Assembly (NCBI GenBank): GCA_905178155.1
Contig: CAJINV010000002.1
Coordinates: 9,618,931-9,682,930 of the forward strand
Length of the DNA stretch: 64,000 nucleotides
Direction: 5' to 3'
Source of the DNA: Amoebophrya sp. A120
Taxonomy: Eukaryota; Sar; Dinophyceae; Syndiniales; Amoebophryaceae
In this document: positions 43,188 to 54,200 of the stretch, in pieces
Position numbering within the stretch: the stretch's first letter is position 1
Layout: every line of letters starts with the position of its first letter
Notes under the pieces: generated by a model
The model's input: only the letters and a program-made list of their open reading frames with translations
What the model was told of the DNA's origin: nothing
Databases searched by the model: none
Translations under genes and position numbers: made by a program

Positions 43188-44130
43188 GTAGAGCACTTAT
43201 AATGGTTATGCAGGAGGAGCCCCTTGTCCTCATGTGCTGTGAATGATAAAAAAATCGAAGGTCGTAGGAATCGAACGTGACTACTGGCAACCAAATCATA
43301 TGAATATGTGCTACTTTTTCGACGCACCTCCGAGTAGACAGTGTAGTTTGTGTAGGAGGTGGTAACAGCTCCATCCGAGAGGAAAACAGTACTAGAAATC
43401 AGTAGACAAAAAGACCGGAGCAGGAGGAAACAATTGAAAAACTGAATTGGGTACTTTCTGGTTCTGTTCTCGTCTAGCTGGATTCCAATTCTCGCAGCTC
43501 AAAAAAGAAATTTTCTGTTTGATTTTGCGGGTTGAATCGGAAAATCCACCGAAACAAACAGTTTAAAGAAAAAGACTAAGTCCGACTCTTGGAATGAATA
43601 GGATTTGAATGAGTCGCGCAACTCTTCCTCTGAACGATCTGCAGGGTTTATTTTTGCCTTTTGCTCATGCTCTGAACTTCTTCAACTTATTGTTTTCAGC
43701 AATAAAGAATGATCAGCAATCAGCTGCAAGGATCCTCTGCGTTTCCACCTCTCTCTTCATTTTTGATCAAACATGCAGTAAGGAGCCTCTAATGCTGTCA
43801 GAAACCGTAACCTCTTTCGTGATCTTGTCGGCGGTTTGTCATAATGGTCTTGCTTGCTCCGTATGCGTATCGGTTAAGTTCGTGGTAAAAAATATTATTT
43901 GGATATTCATCCCGACATTCATTTGCAGCAAAGTGCTTCTTCAATTCCTTTTACTACAAGCAGACAGACAGAAGGGCAGTGTAAAAGTAGTTTCTCCAGA
44001 TCCAAAAAAGAGCTGCCCTAGCGACTGCGACCAGCGCGATTGTTCGCTGCAAGCTAGTTGTTTTGCTTGGCCCACGGAGTGCCAGCTTCATCTTGCTAGC
44101 TTCATCTTGCTGCATATAGACGCGACGAGG
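43188..44130. other. Intergenic or 5' region of the CCDC47-like gene
   Basis: The frame of the downstream signal-peptide exon is open from ATG 43609, but the added 174 residues are not protein-like and would bury the signal peptide. No introner seen. Confidence 0.45.
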
Positions 44131-46961
44131 ATGCGGACCACTTTGAGCAGGCTGCTGCTGTTTGGCTCCTTGGTGGCACTGCAGCAAGCAACTGTTGTGC
44201 GCGGTGGTGGCCACGCCACGGTAGAGGACGCAGACGAGGCCCCACTCTTCGCGACAGGTTTGGAGTGACAAAGATATATATTTGCTTTTCTCGCCGTGCA
44301 TAGGTTTTTAGTATTTTTTCTACTGGCTGCTTCTGCTAGTAACCAAAACAAAGTGCTACCTTTAGTGACATGTCGGAGGGAAATTAAACCTCGAAAAACA
44401 GACGACGCCGCTTCCAAACCCGCCGGCGCGGATACCGGCGGAGGTGCGGATGGGAAGAAGTTCTCCGAGGTGGGGGACCTCCAGTCTGGGGACGCTTCTA
44501 GTACGACGGGGAGTTCCACCGCCAGTGGCTCCGGCGACAGCACCAATGCGGGCTTGCCCGCCTGGGCGCTCCTGTTCCAGAGCGTGCGGCATCCGCTCAT
44601 TTTGGTGTTTCTTGTCTTCTTCGGGTGGCGACACGTGGGAAGATGGCGTAACAGCAGAATAGCGCAGTCCGTGTTCGTATGGATCAAGTAAATGTAGCTT
44701 CGTCATGCAGGAGCGCGGAGGCGGAAAGATTTTTTTACCACTTTGATATGGGTTATACGCAGTCGGATTTTGTGTCTATAGCTATTCGGCTATCTGTATC
44801 AAGAGTATGGCTCTACTTCGGCTGCCATTTTTGTCAGTGCGATTCTCTTTGTATATTAGTCTCGTCTGTGCAGAACTTCTCTTTGCGTGCGCGTACTGTA
44901 CACATGATGCTTGTTTTGCGTTCGATAAGACGGCCCGCTGTCTGGTCCGGAGTTTTGGAAAGCCGCAAAAATAGCGAAAATGACAGAGATGGAGGAAAAA
45001 GAGTACATTGGATATGTTTTTTTGTCCCACTGAGTAGCAACCTAATGGTAATAGAATGAAATCCAAGGTGATATTATGCTAGTATGCCAAGGTAGAGATG
45101 ATCCAGCCACGAAGATTTTTCGGCGCAAGAGAGTGATTGTTGTGATTTGGTTTTGCGGCCGCATGAAAGAGTACTTAAAACTTCAAATTTTGATTTCAGC
45201 GGTACAACCCGCTCAGGCGTTACAATCTCAAACGTTACAATAGAATCTGAGATTTGTCTTGCGTGATAAGCATGATCTAGCCAACTCCCATGTGATTGCG
45301 CATGAGAAATTCCGGAGCTCCAAACCCCACTACAATGTGGGGAAATTTGTATTGCAAAAGGTGGCACGCTGCGCGAGTCTGTCATGCCGATCATGCAACA
45401 GAAATTCCAGATTCTATTGTAACGTTTGAGATTGTAACGTTTGAGCAAGTCATAAGCGGCCATATCTTCGAAGCGGTTGGGCTGACGGAAAGGAACGCCG
45501 GGTTCTGCATGATGGTCCAGACGCAGCGCCGAGTATCGTGAGAAAAAAGTGTTACTACAGTTGCACACTCAGATGCAAGACCAGCAAGACAGACAACCTC
45601 TGTCATGCAGGAAATGCTTCTCAGTCCCATTTCATAGGTGTTTTCCCTTAGAGCTACGCTATGCGGACCAACTTTGTGATGCTGTAATTGCAACAAGTGT
45701 GTAAGTAACTGTAGCACTTTTTTCCTGTGATACCGAGAGGATAGTTTTTACTGCATGTTGTATCCACAGTTTTCTCACGTTCAACGCAATCGAGCTCTGC
45801 AAAAAATTCCTGGCTGGCAATTCTGTAGTATCGACAAAATGCATTTATTCTGCCAACGATGAAGCGTAAAAGTATTCACAATCTCTAGAGCACCCTGATC
45901 ACTGCGAGAGCTATCCCTTTCCTCGCGCAGCCAGTGTGCGACCGCCTCTGGCGCTTTGCTCGATGCCTGTTGATAGAACTTTTCCATTTGCACACATTTT
46001 CTGGATGGATATGGCCCGACACGGATCGCCTGATTTTGGAGATTGAGCTCCGTATCTTAACTTTTGTGGTGTTTGGTCTGATATGGATATCGCTTTCCGT
46101 TATGAAACTGTGTGTGCGTCGAGTAGGCACTACATAAAAATTGACAAATATCAAAAACGAACAACAGCCGACCTGGACCCCTACTCAATCGCCATTCTGC
46201 GCAAGGGCACCAGCCACCGCACGGAGCATCGCAACCTGAAGGAGAGCAAACCGCGGCTGAAAGTGCAGTACGTGGACGCTGGCGAGTACCTTGTCGTGGC
46301 CGATCAAACGGAGCCGTTGACGCAATTAGTTGAGACGAATTGCATTGAAGACTCCCTGCTGCTGAAAATTTTGAACACGCCCCGCTGCAGCAGTGCATCA
46401 GAGCAAAAAGGAAGCAAGCCCGACCCGACGAACGCGGATACAAAGCTAGTGGAGTGCGTGCACATCTCGTACAAGTACCAGCGGCATTACTTCGGCGTGT
46501 TGGCGCAGCGGTTTCCGCCGATGCCGATTTTGTCCGTGACGCTCCGGGTCGACGAGGGTGTAGTGGAGACGGCGCGGAAGATTTTGCCCTTGATGGCAAA
46601 ACTCGCGGACCAGGCGGTGAGCAAAGTGAAGCTGCCCGAGTCGCTGAAGAAAAAGATCGCGCTGGCTGCAAACAGTGCGGGGACGACCAGCGGCGGACCT
46701 GGTGGTTTGGGTAGCAAGGCGGGCGACGGTGCCAGTAGTGCAGCGGATCAAGCGAATTTTGAATCCAACTACCAGCGGCAAAAGCACTTGGAACGGCAGG
46801 CTCACGAGCGGAAGCTCGCGAAGAAGAAAGAGGAGCGTGCAAAGGTGCTGGAAATGACACCGGAGCAGCAAATGAAGTACGAGGAAAAGGAGCGGCAGCG
46901 AGAGCTAAAAAAGCGCATGACGGGGGGAGGAAAAATCAAGCGCATGTCAGTGGCCGCGTAG
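44131..46961 (+). CDS. CCDC47: CCDC47-like ER membrane protein (DUF1682)
   Basis: Exons: 44131-44257, 44402-44687, 45200-45217, 45445-45533, 45738-45828, 46017 to about 46052, and about 46157-46961. The start MRTTLSRLLLFGSLVALQQA is a signal peptide. An acidic/Gly luminal stretch follows, then one membrane helix (SVRHPLILVFLVFFGWRH) and NSRIAQ, matching the position of NSRLAQ in animal CCDC47. The cytosolic domain contains LKVQYVDAGEYLVV and ILSVTLRVDEGVVETARKIL. It ends in a Lys/Arg/Glu coiled coil finishing MTGGGKIKRMS, like the KMKQIKVKAM tail of CCDC47. In animals CCDC47 (calumin) belongs to the PAT complex, which helps insert multi-pass proteins at the ER translocon. Two GT-AG introns and at least three introners interrupt it. 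The 45738-46156 segment is the least certain: my last junction is one base out of frame. Confidence 0.78.
45218..45439. mobile_element. Introner element, 222 bp, CTCAAACGTTAC family
   Basis: The ends form a long perfect inverted repeat, CGTTACAATCTCAAACGTTA and its complement TAACGTTTGAGATTGTAACG. It lacks the TAT/ATA termini of the others. The 5-mers are TCAGG/TTTGA. Its sister is at 12932. Confidence 0.85.
45534..45732. mobile_element. Introner element, 199 bp
   Basis: The ends are TATCGTGAGAAAAAAGTGTT and GTAGCACTTTTTTCCTGTGATA. The target duplication CCGAG is perfect. The interior holds TGTCATGCAGG and TTTGTGATGCTG. Excision gives MVQTQRREDSFY. Confidence 0.92.
45829..46011. mobile_element. 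Probable introner element, 183 bp
   Basis: It begins TATCGACAAAATGC and ends CTGGATGGATA; the 5-mers are TGTAG/TGGCC. Excision leads into SDTDRLILEIEL, as expected for a CCDC47 strand. The inverted repeats are weak. Confidence 0.55.
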
Positions 46962-47609
46962 AAGTGTCGCTCCCGGTGGAAATACGACCGCCTGAAGCTT
47001 TGTAATTGTGCTGTTAAGGTGGAGTGCTGCAGCACCATTGTAGAAAACTTGTACAAATGACGTGAATTATCGTAGCTGCTCTAGCGGGCTCGACGCCCGA
47101 CGCGGACGAGCCAGAAAGACTCTACTTCCTCGCAGGGCGGCCAGAAATTCTGCAAGCCGCGTAATCACTGTGTCCATTTTTTACATCATTTTCAAATCGC
47201 GACGTTTGATTGATGTCAGTAAACCACGTGGTAGACTGCACGTAAGCCGTTGTCATTTGATCCGGTGATGATACAACTTTATGCGGTGTAATTCTCACGG
47301 CTATTCTGTTTTCAATTTGTTTTTGTTCCCGAGTTGCGGTACGAGCGTCCTCCCTCCGAGTGTTGACTTCCTCACTGCTGGTTTTTCAAATGTTTTTGTA
47401 CTTGTACTCTTCCGGCTGAATTCCCGTACGCGAAGAAAAGACTAAAATAGAGGGCGGCGCGAGTGAAAACTGGGGTGCGGCCACATACGTAGTGGGTCTG
47501 TGACACTTAGTCGTACTTGCATTGTTTTATTATTCCTCCGTGCTAAACAACATCAATAAGCAGAAGCACCACGAAGGCGAATTTGCAAAAGTCCTTGTCT
47601 GCTAGGAAG
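46962..47609. other. Intergenic, 0.65 kb
   Basis: It holds the 3' end of the CCDC47-like gene and the leader of the next one. No repeat or RNA gene seen. Confidence 0.5.
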
Positions 47610-48749
47610 ATGTCGGCCGCTGCTGCGTCCAGTCATCAACCAGCTCAGACGGTCGTAACCGTGCTGAGCAACAACCAAAGCACTCACACTTCCCCACCCT
47701 TGCCGCCATACTTGGGCGGGGCCGCGCAGGGAAACGTGCGCATCTCGGTGTTTGAGCCGAAGGAGTTTCCGGCAAATCCGAAGGTGGAATGTTGGGAGGT
47801 AACGATCAAGCGGGTGCGAGAGCAGCTGGTGCTGTGGAAGGAGACGGTGCGGGACCTGCGCTTCACGGTGGACATCCCCACCACGACTGGTTCTTCGCAT
47901 AGGACCCCGGGCACGTCTCACAGCAACAGCGTCTCGCCGCTGAACGCAGCACCCAGCAGCCTCGGGCTGAGCACCCCGTCGCAACGGTTCCAGCAGAATA
48001 GTGCCAACAACACCAGCCACCGCAGCCGCACGCCGTCCGGCGAAAACCCTGCTTGGGGCGGTGGCAACAATAAAGCCACGACGGTTCTATTAGACGAAAA
48101 GGATGCGATCGTGCTCGAGTTTTTGCCCCAATACGACCCCGCGTGGGTGACGTTTCTGACCGAGAACGGCCTGAGCGCCAACGCGGGCGGGTCCGCCTCC
48201 GCCGCGGACAATATGTACCACTTGAATATCCCCCTGACGGCGATCGCGCTGGACAAGTTTCCTTCCTGGTCCGGGACCAGCGCGCTGTACCCGCGGCTGC
48301 AGTACCCCGCGGTAGACCAACCTTTCTACTTCCAGAACGCCGTCTCCCTGGGGCAAAAGGTGCGGAAAAACAACTCGCCGAACGTGAAATTGGCCTTCCA
48401 GTTTCTGCCGACAGCGATGAGGAGTTGTGAGGCGCAACTTCCGGACGAGAAAATTGCAGCCGGAATCGGAGGACCGCAAACTTTGCTCCTGCCGCTTTCA
48501 TCTCGGGACGGGCAGTTTCAGCAAGATCAGCGATTACCCCCACTCGGGGGGAGTGCGATGAATCACAATCAACAACAAGAGATATTAAATGCTGCTTCGG
48601 CACTAGCTGCAGCAACAGCTGCGCAAGTGGAGGTTGACTCAGGCAATGCGTCTGCGTTAGATTTGCATCGCTTGCGTGGCTCGGTCGCCTACGCACGGCT
48701 GCTGCATCTCCAGACACTGCCTGTGATTCTACCCGCGGAGATAAACTGA
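47610..48749 (+). CDS. Intronless 379-residue protein, unknown
   Basis: The ORF runs from ATG 47610 (MSAAAASSHQPAQ) to TGA 48747-48749 with no intron. An N-terminal beta-rich part (VRISVFEPKEFPANPKVECWEVTIKRVREQ) is followed by a Ser/Thr/Asn-rich linker. A second ordered part (AIVLEFLPQYDPAWVTFLTENGL; YHLNIPLTAIALDKFPSW) and a Gln/Ala-rich C-terminus complete it. No signal peptide or membrane helix is visible. No family is recognised. With 40170-43187 it is one of only two complete genes here without any introner. Confidence 0.8.
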   Translation: MSAAAASSHQPAQTVVTVLSNNQSTHTSPPLPPYLGGAAQGNVRISVFEPKEFPANPKVECWEVTIKRVREQLVLWKETVRDLRFTVDIPTTTGSSHRTPGTSHSNSVSPLNAAPSSLGLSTPSQRFQQNSANNTSHRSRTPSGENPAWGGGNNKATTVLLDEKDAIVLEFLPQYDPAWVTFLTENGLSANAGGSASAADNMYHLNIPLTAIALDKFPSWSGTSALYPRLQYPAVDQPFYFQNAVSLGQKVRKNNSPNVKLAFQFLPTAMRSCEAQLPDEKIAAGIGGPQTLLLPLSSRDGQFQQDQRLPPLGGSAMNHNQQQEILNAASALAAATAAQVEVDSGNASALDLHRLRGSVAYARLLHLQTLPVILPAEIN

Positions 48750-49457
48750 TGAATTGGAATTGAAGATGAATTGCTTCGCCGTCTTTCTATTTGTAGTACA
48801 ACAGCTAGTTGCGGCAACTGGCGGTTGCGCCAGCTCTCGAAAATGATACTCGTCTGTTCGATGAGACGCACGGCAGCACAAAGGCAGCACTGTGCTTTCT
48901 ACAGACACCTGACTCACCTATTTTCGCCGGTCGTTTGCTGTTCTGCATGGTTCGTTCTGTTGACGGCGTTTTTTCGTCCTGACGGCGTTTTCTTTTGACG
49001 TCCTTTTTGCTAATTTTGCAATGATCTAACGCTTGCTTCTATCTTTGCTTTCACTTCTCGTTTCCGTTCTTTCGTTTGTCCTGTTTGAAATTTTTGGTTC
49101 TTTGCTCGATCGGATCTGAACAAAAATGTCGGGGATAAAGGCACTGACATATCGCGTTGCTGCAAAGAAGATAGGTGAAATACAGCAAAGTTCCTGAAAG
49201 GTATAGTCGGAGCTAGGTGTAGAGAGGGTAAGTGGCCGAAAATACGGATTGTCTAGCCTAGTGGGGACGCGAACGCCAGAGAAAATTACGGACACAGGCA
49301 CGAAGAAGCACAAAGTTCTTCTGTCGGCGAAATAGCAGGAGAAACGGCAGGGTCCCGGCTTGGAGGAGCAAGTGGCGCATTGTCAACCTATCTGCGACCA
49401 CACTGACCACCCTGGAGCTGGAGAAGTTGGAGTGTGAGTACTTGCACTTACCTCCAG
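48750..49457. other. Intergenic, 0.7 kb
   Basis: T-rich downstream region and leader of the next gene; nothing else recognised on either strand. Confidence 0.5.
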
Positions 49458-50850
49458 ATGCGCACTTCGCACGCGGTTGTGATGTCTTCCGTGCCGGAGG
49501 AGGAGGAGTTGCCGGGGTCCGAAATGAGTCGCAACAAGGTGAATGATAGCAGTATCTCGTCCTCCTATGTCGGGGAGGAGGATGCGGTTTCCGTTTCCTC
49601 CAACGAAGACGCTTTGTCCGTGTCGGCGAAGCGATATCACACAGCAAAAAGTGATGCTTGTAAATGCAAAAGATAAAGGCTCGATACAACGACACAAGCA
49701 TTAATAAACGCTGCTGCGTGTTGCTTATTACCCATTACAGATCAATACCATTTTGTTTTTGCCATTTCCGCATCTTTTTTTTCTGTGTGATGATTGGCGC
49801 ACAAAGGTGTCCGAATCCCACAGTTCCGGGCTGCACTTGTCCCCGACGGCCGGTGGTGCTGGTGGCACTGCGGCCGGGGCCAGTTCTACTTCCTCGTCTT
49901 GCGGGATCAACAATTATCTCACGGAGACAAACCTGAACAGAAACTCTGGCACCAATCAATACCACACGACTACCGAGACGCACAGCAGTTTTCATCTCCG
50001 CGGCCGATCGTCCGACGAGCATTCCTCCAAAGGTCGGTCGTCCCTGCAGGAACAGTTTGGAGGCGAGCTGCAACCAGGCCCCGCGGAGGGGACGACCTTC
50101 TGCATTCCCTCCTTCGTGCAACACAGCCGGCAAAGTCTGCAGGACGGTTTCAACGCGCTCAGCGGCGGAGGAAGTGGAACAAATTTTACAATCACGTCAT
50201 CCAGCTACGCCCCCGGGACGGTCAAAAAAGAAGCCGGAACGGCGGAGCACCAGGGTGCGTACGATGGAAACAAGCAGAAGAACAAGGGTAAGCAGCTGTT
50301 CACGGCGACGTGCTTGCTGATGCTGCTGTTGCTGTCCGTGATCCTGTGCCTCCTGTGCATCGCCGTTTACAATCACGTGTTGACCAACCAGTACAACGGA
50401 AACTACATCCGTCGCTCCTTTTTTTCCACGCTGAACGCGCACAAGAAGAGCGACGAGCACCAGAAGCAGGGCGCCGACGCCTTCCGCCACGCCGGGTCTT
50501 CGAGCAGTGTAGACAGTGACGTGTCGTCGTCGAGGGACGACGATGGGGAGCTGCTGCAAGCTGGGCGTAGTGACGGACTATCATCTGCAAGTTCCTCTTT
50601 GTTCGGAAGTAGCAGGAGCCTAGGTTCAAGATCATCACCTTCGCAAAGATCTGCCTCGTCCCCTACCGCCGAATCGACGCTCGGGGGAGCCAATTTTGCG
50701 ACAAATAGTAATGTGGAAGAACAGGAACATCAACTTATGGCAGAGGGAGAACCGTTAGAGGGTGGGAGACGTCGTCCCCAGGAGGTCGACATTACGGCAT
50801 CCAGATCGAGCCGCGATTCGTCGTCCCACTCCCTTGATCTGTCTATCTAA
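49458..50850 (+). CDS. Single-pass membrane protein, Ser-rich, unknown
   Basis: Two exons, 49458-49634 and 49798-50850, give 409 residues from ATG 49458 (ATG 49482 is an alternative). The N-terminal half is Ser/Thr/Gly-rich and acidic. A strong membrane helix follows a basic stretch (KNKGKQLFTATCLLMLLLLSV, continuing ILCLLCIAVYNHVL). After it come NQYNGNYIRRSFFSTLNAHKK and a long Ser/Asp/Glu-rich tail. No signal peptide is seen, so it may be a type II or internal-anchor protein. The introner at 49635 is removed to give SAKR|RTKVSESHSSG. No family recognised. Confidence 0.75.
49635..49792. mobile_element. Introner element, 158 bp, ends TATC...GATG
   Basis: The left end TATCACACAGCAAAAAGTGA is mirrored by CTTTTTTTTCTGTGTGATG. 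The 5-mers AGCGA/ATTGG have decayed. The junction is in frame only with the element-plus-5 rule. Confidence 0.85.
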
Positions 50851-51249
50851 TGAAAAATTAATACCTTGAATCGACTGGGAAGTGTTGGTTTGCTTTCTCT
50901 GGGCCTTCTGATGAGGATAATTCCACAGTACTCCAGTACGTACGCACATCCGTTTTATTTGTCTGACTCCAGGTACTAGTTTTCGTACGATGCAGTCGGT
51001 GAGTGATTTAAGCGCTTTCTCGAAAAGCGCGACGCCGTCTGGAACTCGTGGTACGAATGGCGTGGGGATGAGCGGCAGCAGCGCTTTTGCGTCCAGCCCG
51101 CTAAAGCGCAGTCCGAGTACGCAATCGACGACGTCTTGGTAGTAGGCACGGCAAGTAGGAGTGTTTCCTCGTACAATGTATTGATTTATCTGCTCGACTA
51201 ATTTCCATTCTTAAAAGGAACGCCACAACTACAACCACGTGGACGTGTC
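50851..51249. other. Short gap, possible 5' exons of the next gene
   Basis: A Ser/Thr-rich open frame from ATG 50991 (MQSVSDLSAFSKSATPSGTR) ends at a GT after ACGTCTTG. Another open block, ERHNYNHVDVSCILYAQ, follows at about 51220. Either could be a 5' exon of the 51250 gene, but no join holds the main frame. Confidence 0.4.
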
Positions 51250-54200
51250 ATGCATTTTGTACGCACAGTAATTACTTTAACTTTTACAACTTTTGTAGTA
51301 CAGCGTGGAGATACAACAACTTTTTCCTTGCATAGGCACAGCTTGGAGGGAAGTCAGAGTTCCTCGTCTCTACCTCTGGCTGCGTTGTCCGAGGCAGAAC
51401 AGAAGGAGTTGCGGACCAGCAGCGGCGCTACAGCAGGAATTGCCAGCGACGCAAGTCTCCGCACGGGCCATTCGACATCCTCTGTCTCAGGAAGTTCTTC
51501 CAAAGTACCCGGTTCTGCTCCAAGCAGTGCACGAGCTGCGTCAAGAACACCGGATGTTGAACCAGGCATCGCAAGAACAACTCTCACGGAAGAAAAGCTT
51601 CTGCAAGTTCCGGAACTGCAGCTGGGGAAAAATGAGTTTGAAGTTGGCGACAAGAAGCGGAACAACAACGACGAAGTCCTGTTCACCGGTGTGCGCCATC
51701 AGTCGAAAATAGTACCATTCTCTGCGATGTTGAACAAGAACGGAAAGGACCTCGACGCTCGTCTTGGCCCTGGTACGACTCCGTCCGCCTCGTCAACAAA
51801 CCTTCCGCAACTGACCACCCGCGACCACGAATCGCCGTCTTCGGATGCGGCGACGGCGACCTACTACGTGGATGAGTACAACCGCGGGCCTGGTGGCGGT
51901 CTGCAGGTAGACAACACGATTTTGCTAACGTCGGATTCCGCCTCGGATTTGCTCAAGTTGTCCGACGCGCAAATTTTGGAACAGATCGAGGAGGAGGACG
52001 AGGAAGGAGGTGCCGCCGCAGAGACCACTGCGGCCAACCAGAGGATCCACAGGGTGCACAAATACAACGGCGGCGAGCGGACTGGTGTTGAAGAGGGGCA
52101 GCTTTTGTCTTCTGCAACGGGCTCATCATCTTCCAGTTTTCCATCACCGACGGAAGACGTTACAACAATTCCCGAGCGACAACAAAAAGACGGCTCAGGG
52201 GACGATGCAGAAGATTCCTCTACCGAGCCGGAGATCAAATCTCGGGAGATCCACTTCAAAGTTCCCGCGGACCACACGCACGATCGAGAATCACTGGGTT
52301 CCTATCCGAAATCACCGCGAGGACACGCGAAAGACTCAGGTGCGGCGCAAAGTGTTGCGGGAGGTCTCGAGGAAGGGGAGAAAAATGGGGGGTCGCTAGG
52401 CGTCGCTTATGAAGAGGGTGGTCGTGAAGGAGCAGAGGAGAAAGAAGAAACTACTGAGACCAGCACCTACAAAGAACCGCCCCGCGGTGGGGGACTGGCC
52501 GCGCCGGCGGACCAAGACACGGAGGTCGCAGGCGATGAGGAACTGCGTGTCGGTCGCACAGAGGAAAAATTACAAGCGGGCTCGGAAGAACAAAATTTGC
52601 TCACGAAGACTCCAGACGACGACCGTAGGATGGTCGAGATGTACTTCAAGCAGCAAAAGCGAAACCAGGAAGCGGCTGAATTAAGTTTACCGAACCAGAA
52701 TCGTCGCGAAGGCCGGTCGCGGACGCCGTCGACCCTCGGGACCTACCCGAAAAGCCCACGCAGACGGTCCATTTCCACTGACAAAATCCTGATGCCGAGG
52801 TCGGCAGAGCAGACATTTCCGAGCAGAGAAACGACTGCAGCCTCCGACACTGGTAAGCGGGAACGTCGCGCACAAGACGCCCAGAACGTGTTCAAGAGCG
52901 ATCTGTTTTTTTCCGTTTTGAAATTTCCGCTCGACGACGCGACGGAGTTGCGGGACGATGGTGCGGAGATGGGCGGTCGAAAAGCCAGCCGCCTGCGGTA
53001 CCGACTCCCCGAGTTGGATCTGGAGGAGGCTCTGAACATGGTAAAAGCAGCTTCTTCCAGTAACACCGCGGCTGCAGTAGACGCCGATGTTGGAGCAAGA
53101 ACGATCTTTCAATCGGCGGTGCTGAGCTACAGTCCCTCTACGCAACTGTCCGCCGTCGCGCTCGCACCGCCAATGCCGGTGGTCAGTACAACCAGCAAAA
53201 TATTGCAGAATGTCGTCGTCGAACTGCCGCCGCCGGTAGAAGAGAACGAGACCGATACTGCGCAAAAAAGTGATGTTCATTCTGGTCAGCACGAGCGAGT
53301 CGCAACCACCTTGCAGCCGGATACGGTCTTCATTCTGTGTTGGTATTTGGTGAAACACGAACAGCCAGAAGAAGGAGAAGATCTTCAAGGAGCGGAGGAA
53401 AGAACTACAAGCACGAGTACTTCTCATTTTCCAAAAGACCATGCATTGGATTCGCAGCGCGAAAAACTTCCTTACATGCTGATTGAGAACGCGGGGAAGG
53501 TGTACAGTGCGCTGCAGAACGAAGTTTTGCTGGACGCCATCGAAACCTCGGAGGACGCCTACCCTAGTACATTGGCGAAGCTGAGTACAACTACAGAAGG
53601 ATTCGATAGCGAAGGTAGCCAGTTATTCAGGTCGGAGGTTTTTAAAAGCGGGGAAGATCATGAAGCAGTTACCCGCCCGCAACAGGCGCTCAACACCGCG
53701 GTGGACAACCAGGACTACAGCGGGGACCTCCCTGCCATTGCACCAAAGACCGTCCTTCCGGAGCCAGAGGAAATTTTCTATTCCGCCAGCTCACAGCTCC
53801 CATTCGAGTCCGTCAAAAGTAGTGCTTCTAATCCGATTACAACACCTTTCTCGACTAGAGGAGGAATTGGGGCCACCACAGGCTCGGACATTAGTGAGAA
53901 CGACTACCAGCAGCTTATTGAGTCGTCAGAGTCGCTGGCGAGTGGGCGCAAGGACCAAGGAAGTGCTGTTGCTACTGTTCCGCCGGTGCAATTAGGGGGT
54001 CCACAACATCTCGGCTCGCAGCAAGAGCAGGACGTGCCCCCGCAGATGACACAGTTTTTGGGGAACGTCGTGCGCAAACTGCTCCAGGACGTGAAGCAAG
54101 CTGTAAAGAGCGAGCGCAACTGGCAGAGCTTTGATCTGACGCATGCCGCGACGCGGCCGGCGCGCCTGAAGCAACTCTACGCAGTGTTCAGCTTGCTTCC

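Noticed and set aside
43609-44130. N-terminal extension of the CCDC47-like protein
   Set aside because: The frame is open, but the sequence is not protein-like and it would bury a clear signal peptide starting at 44131.
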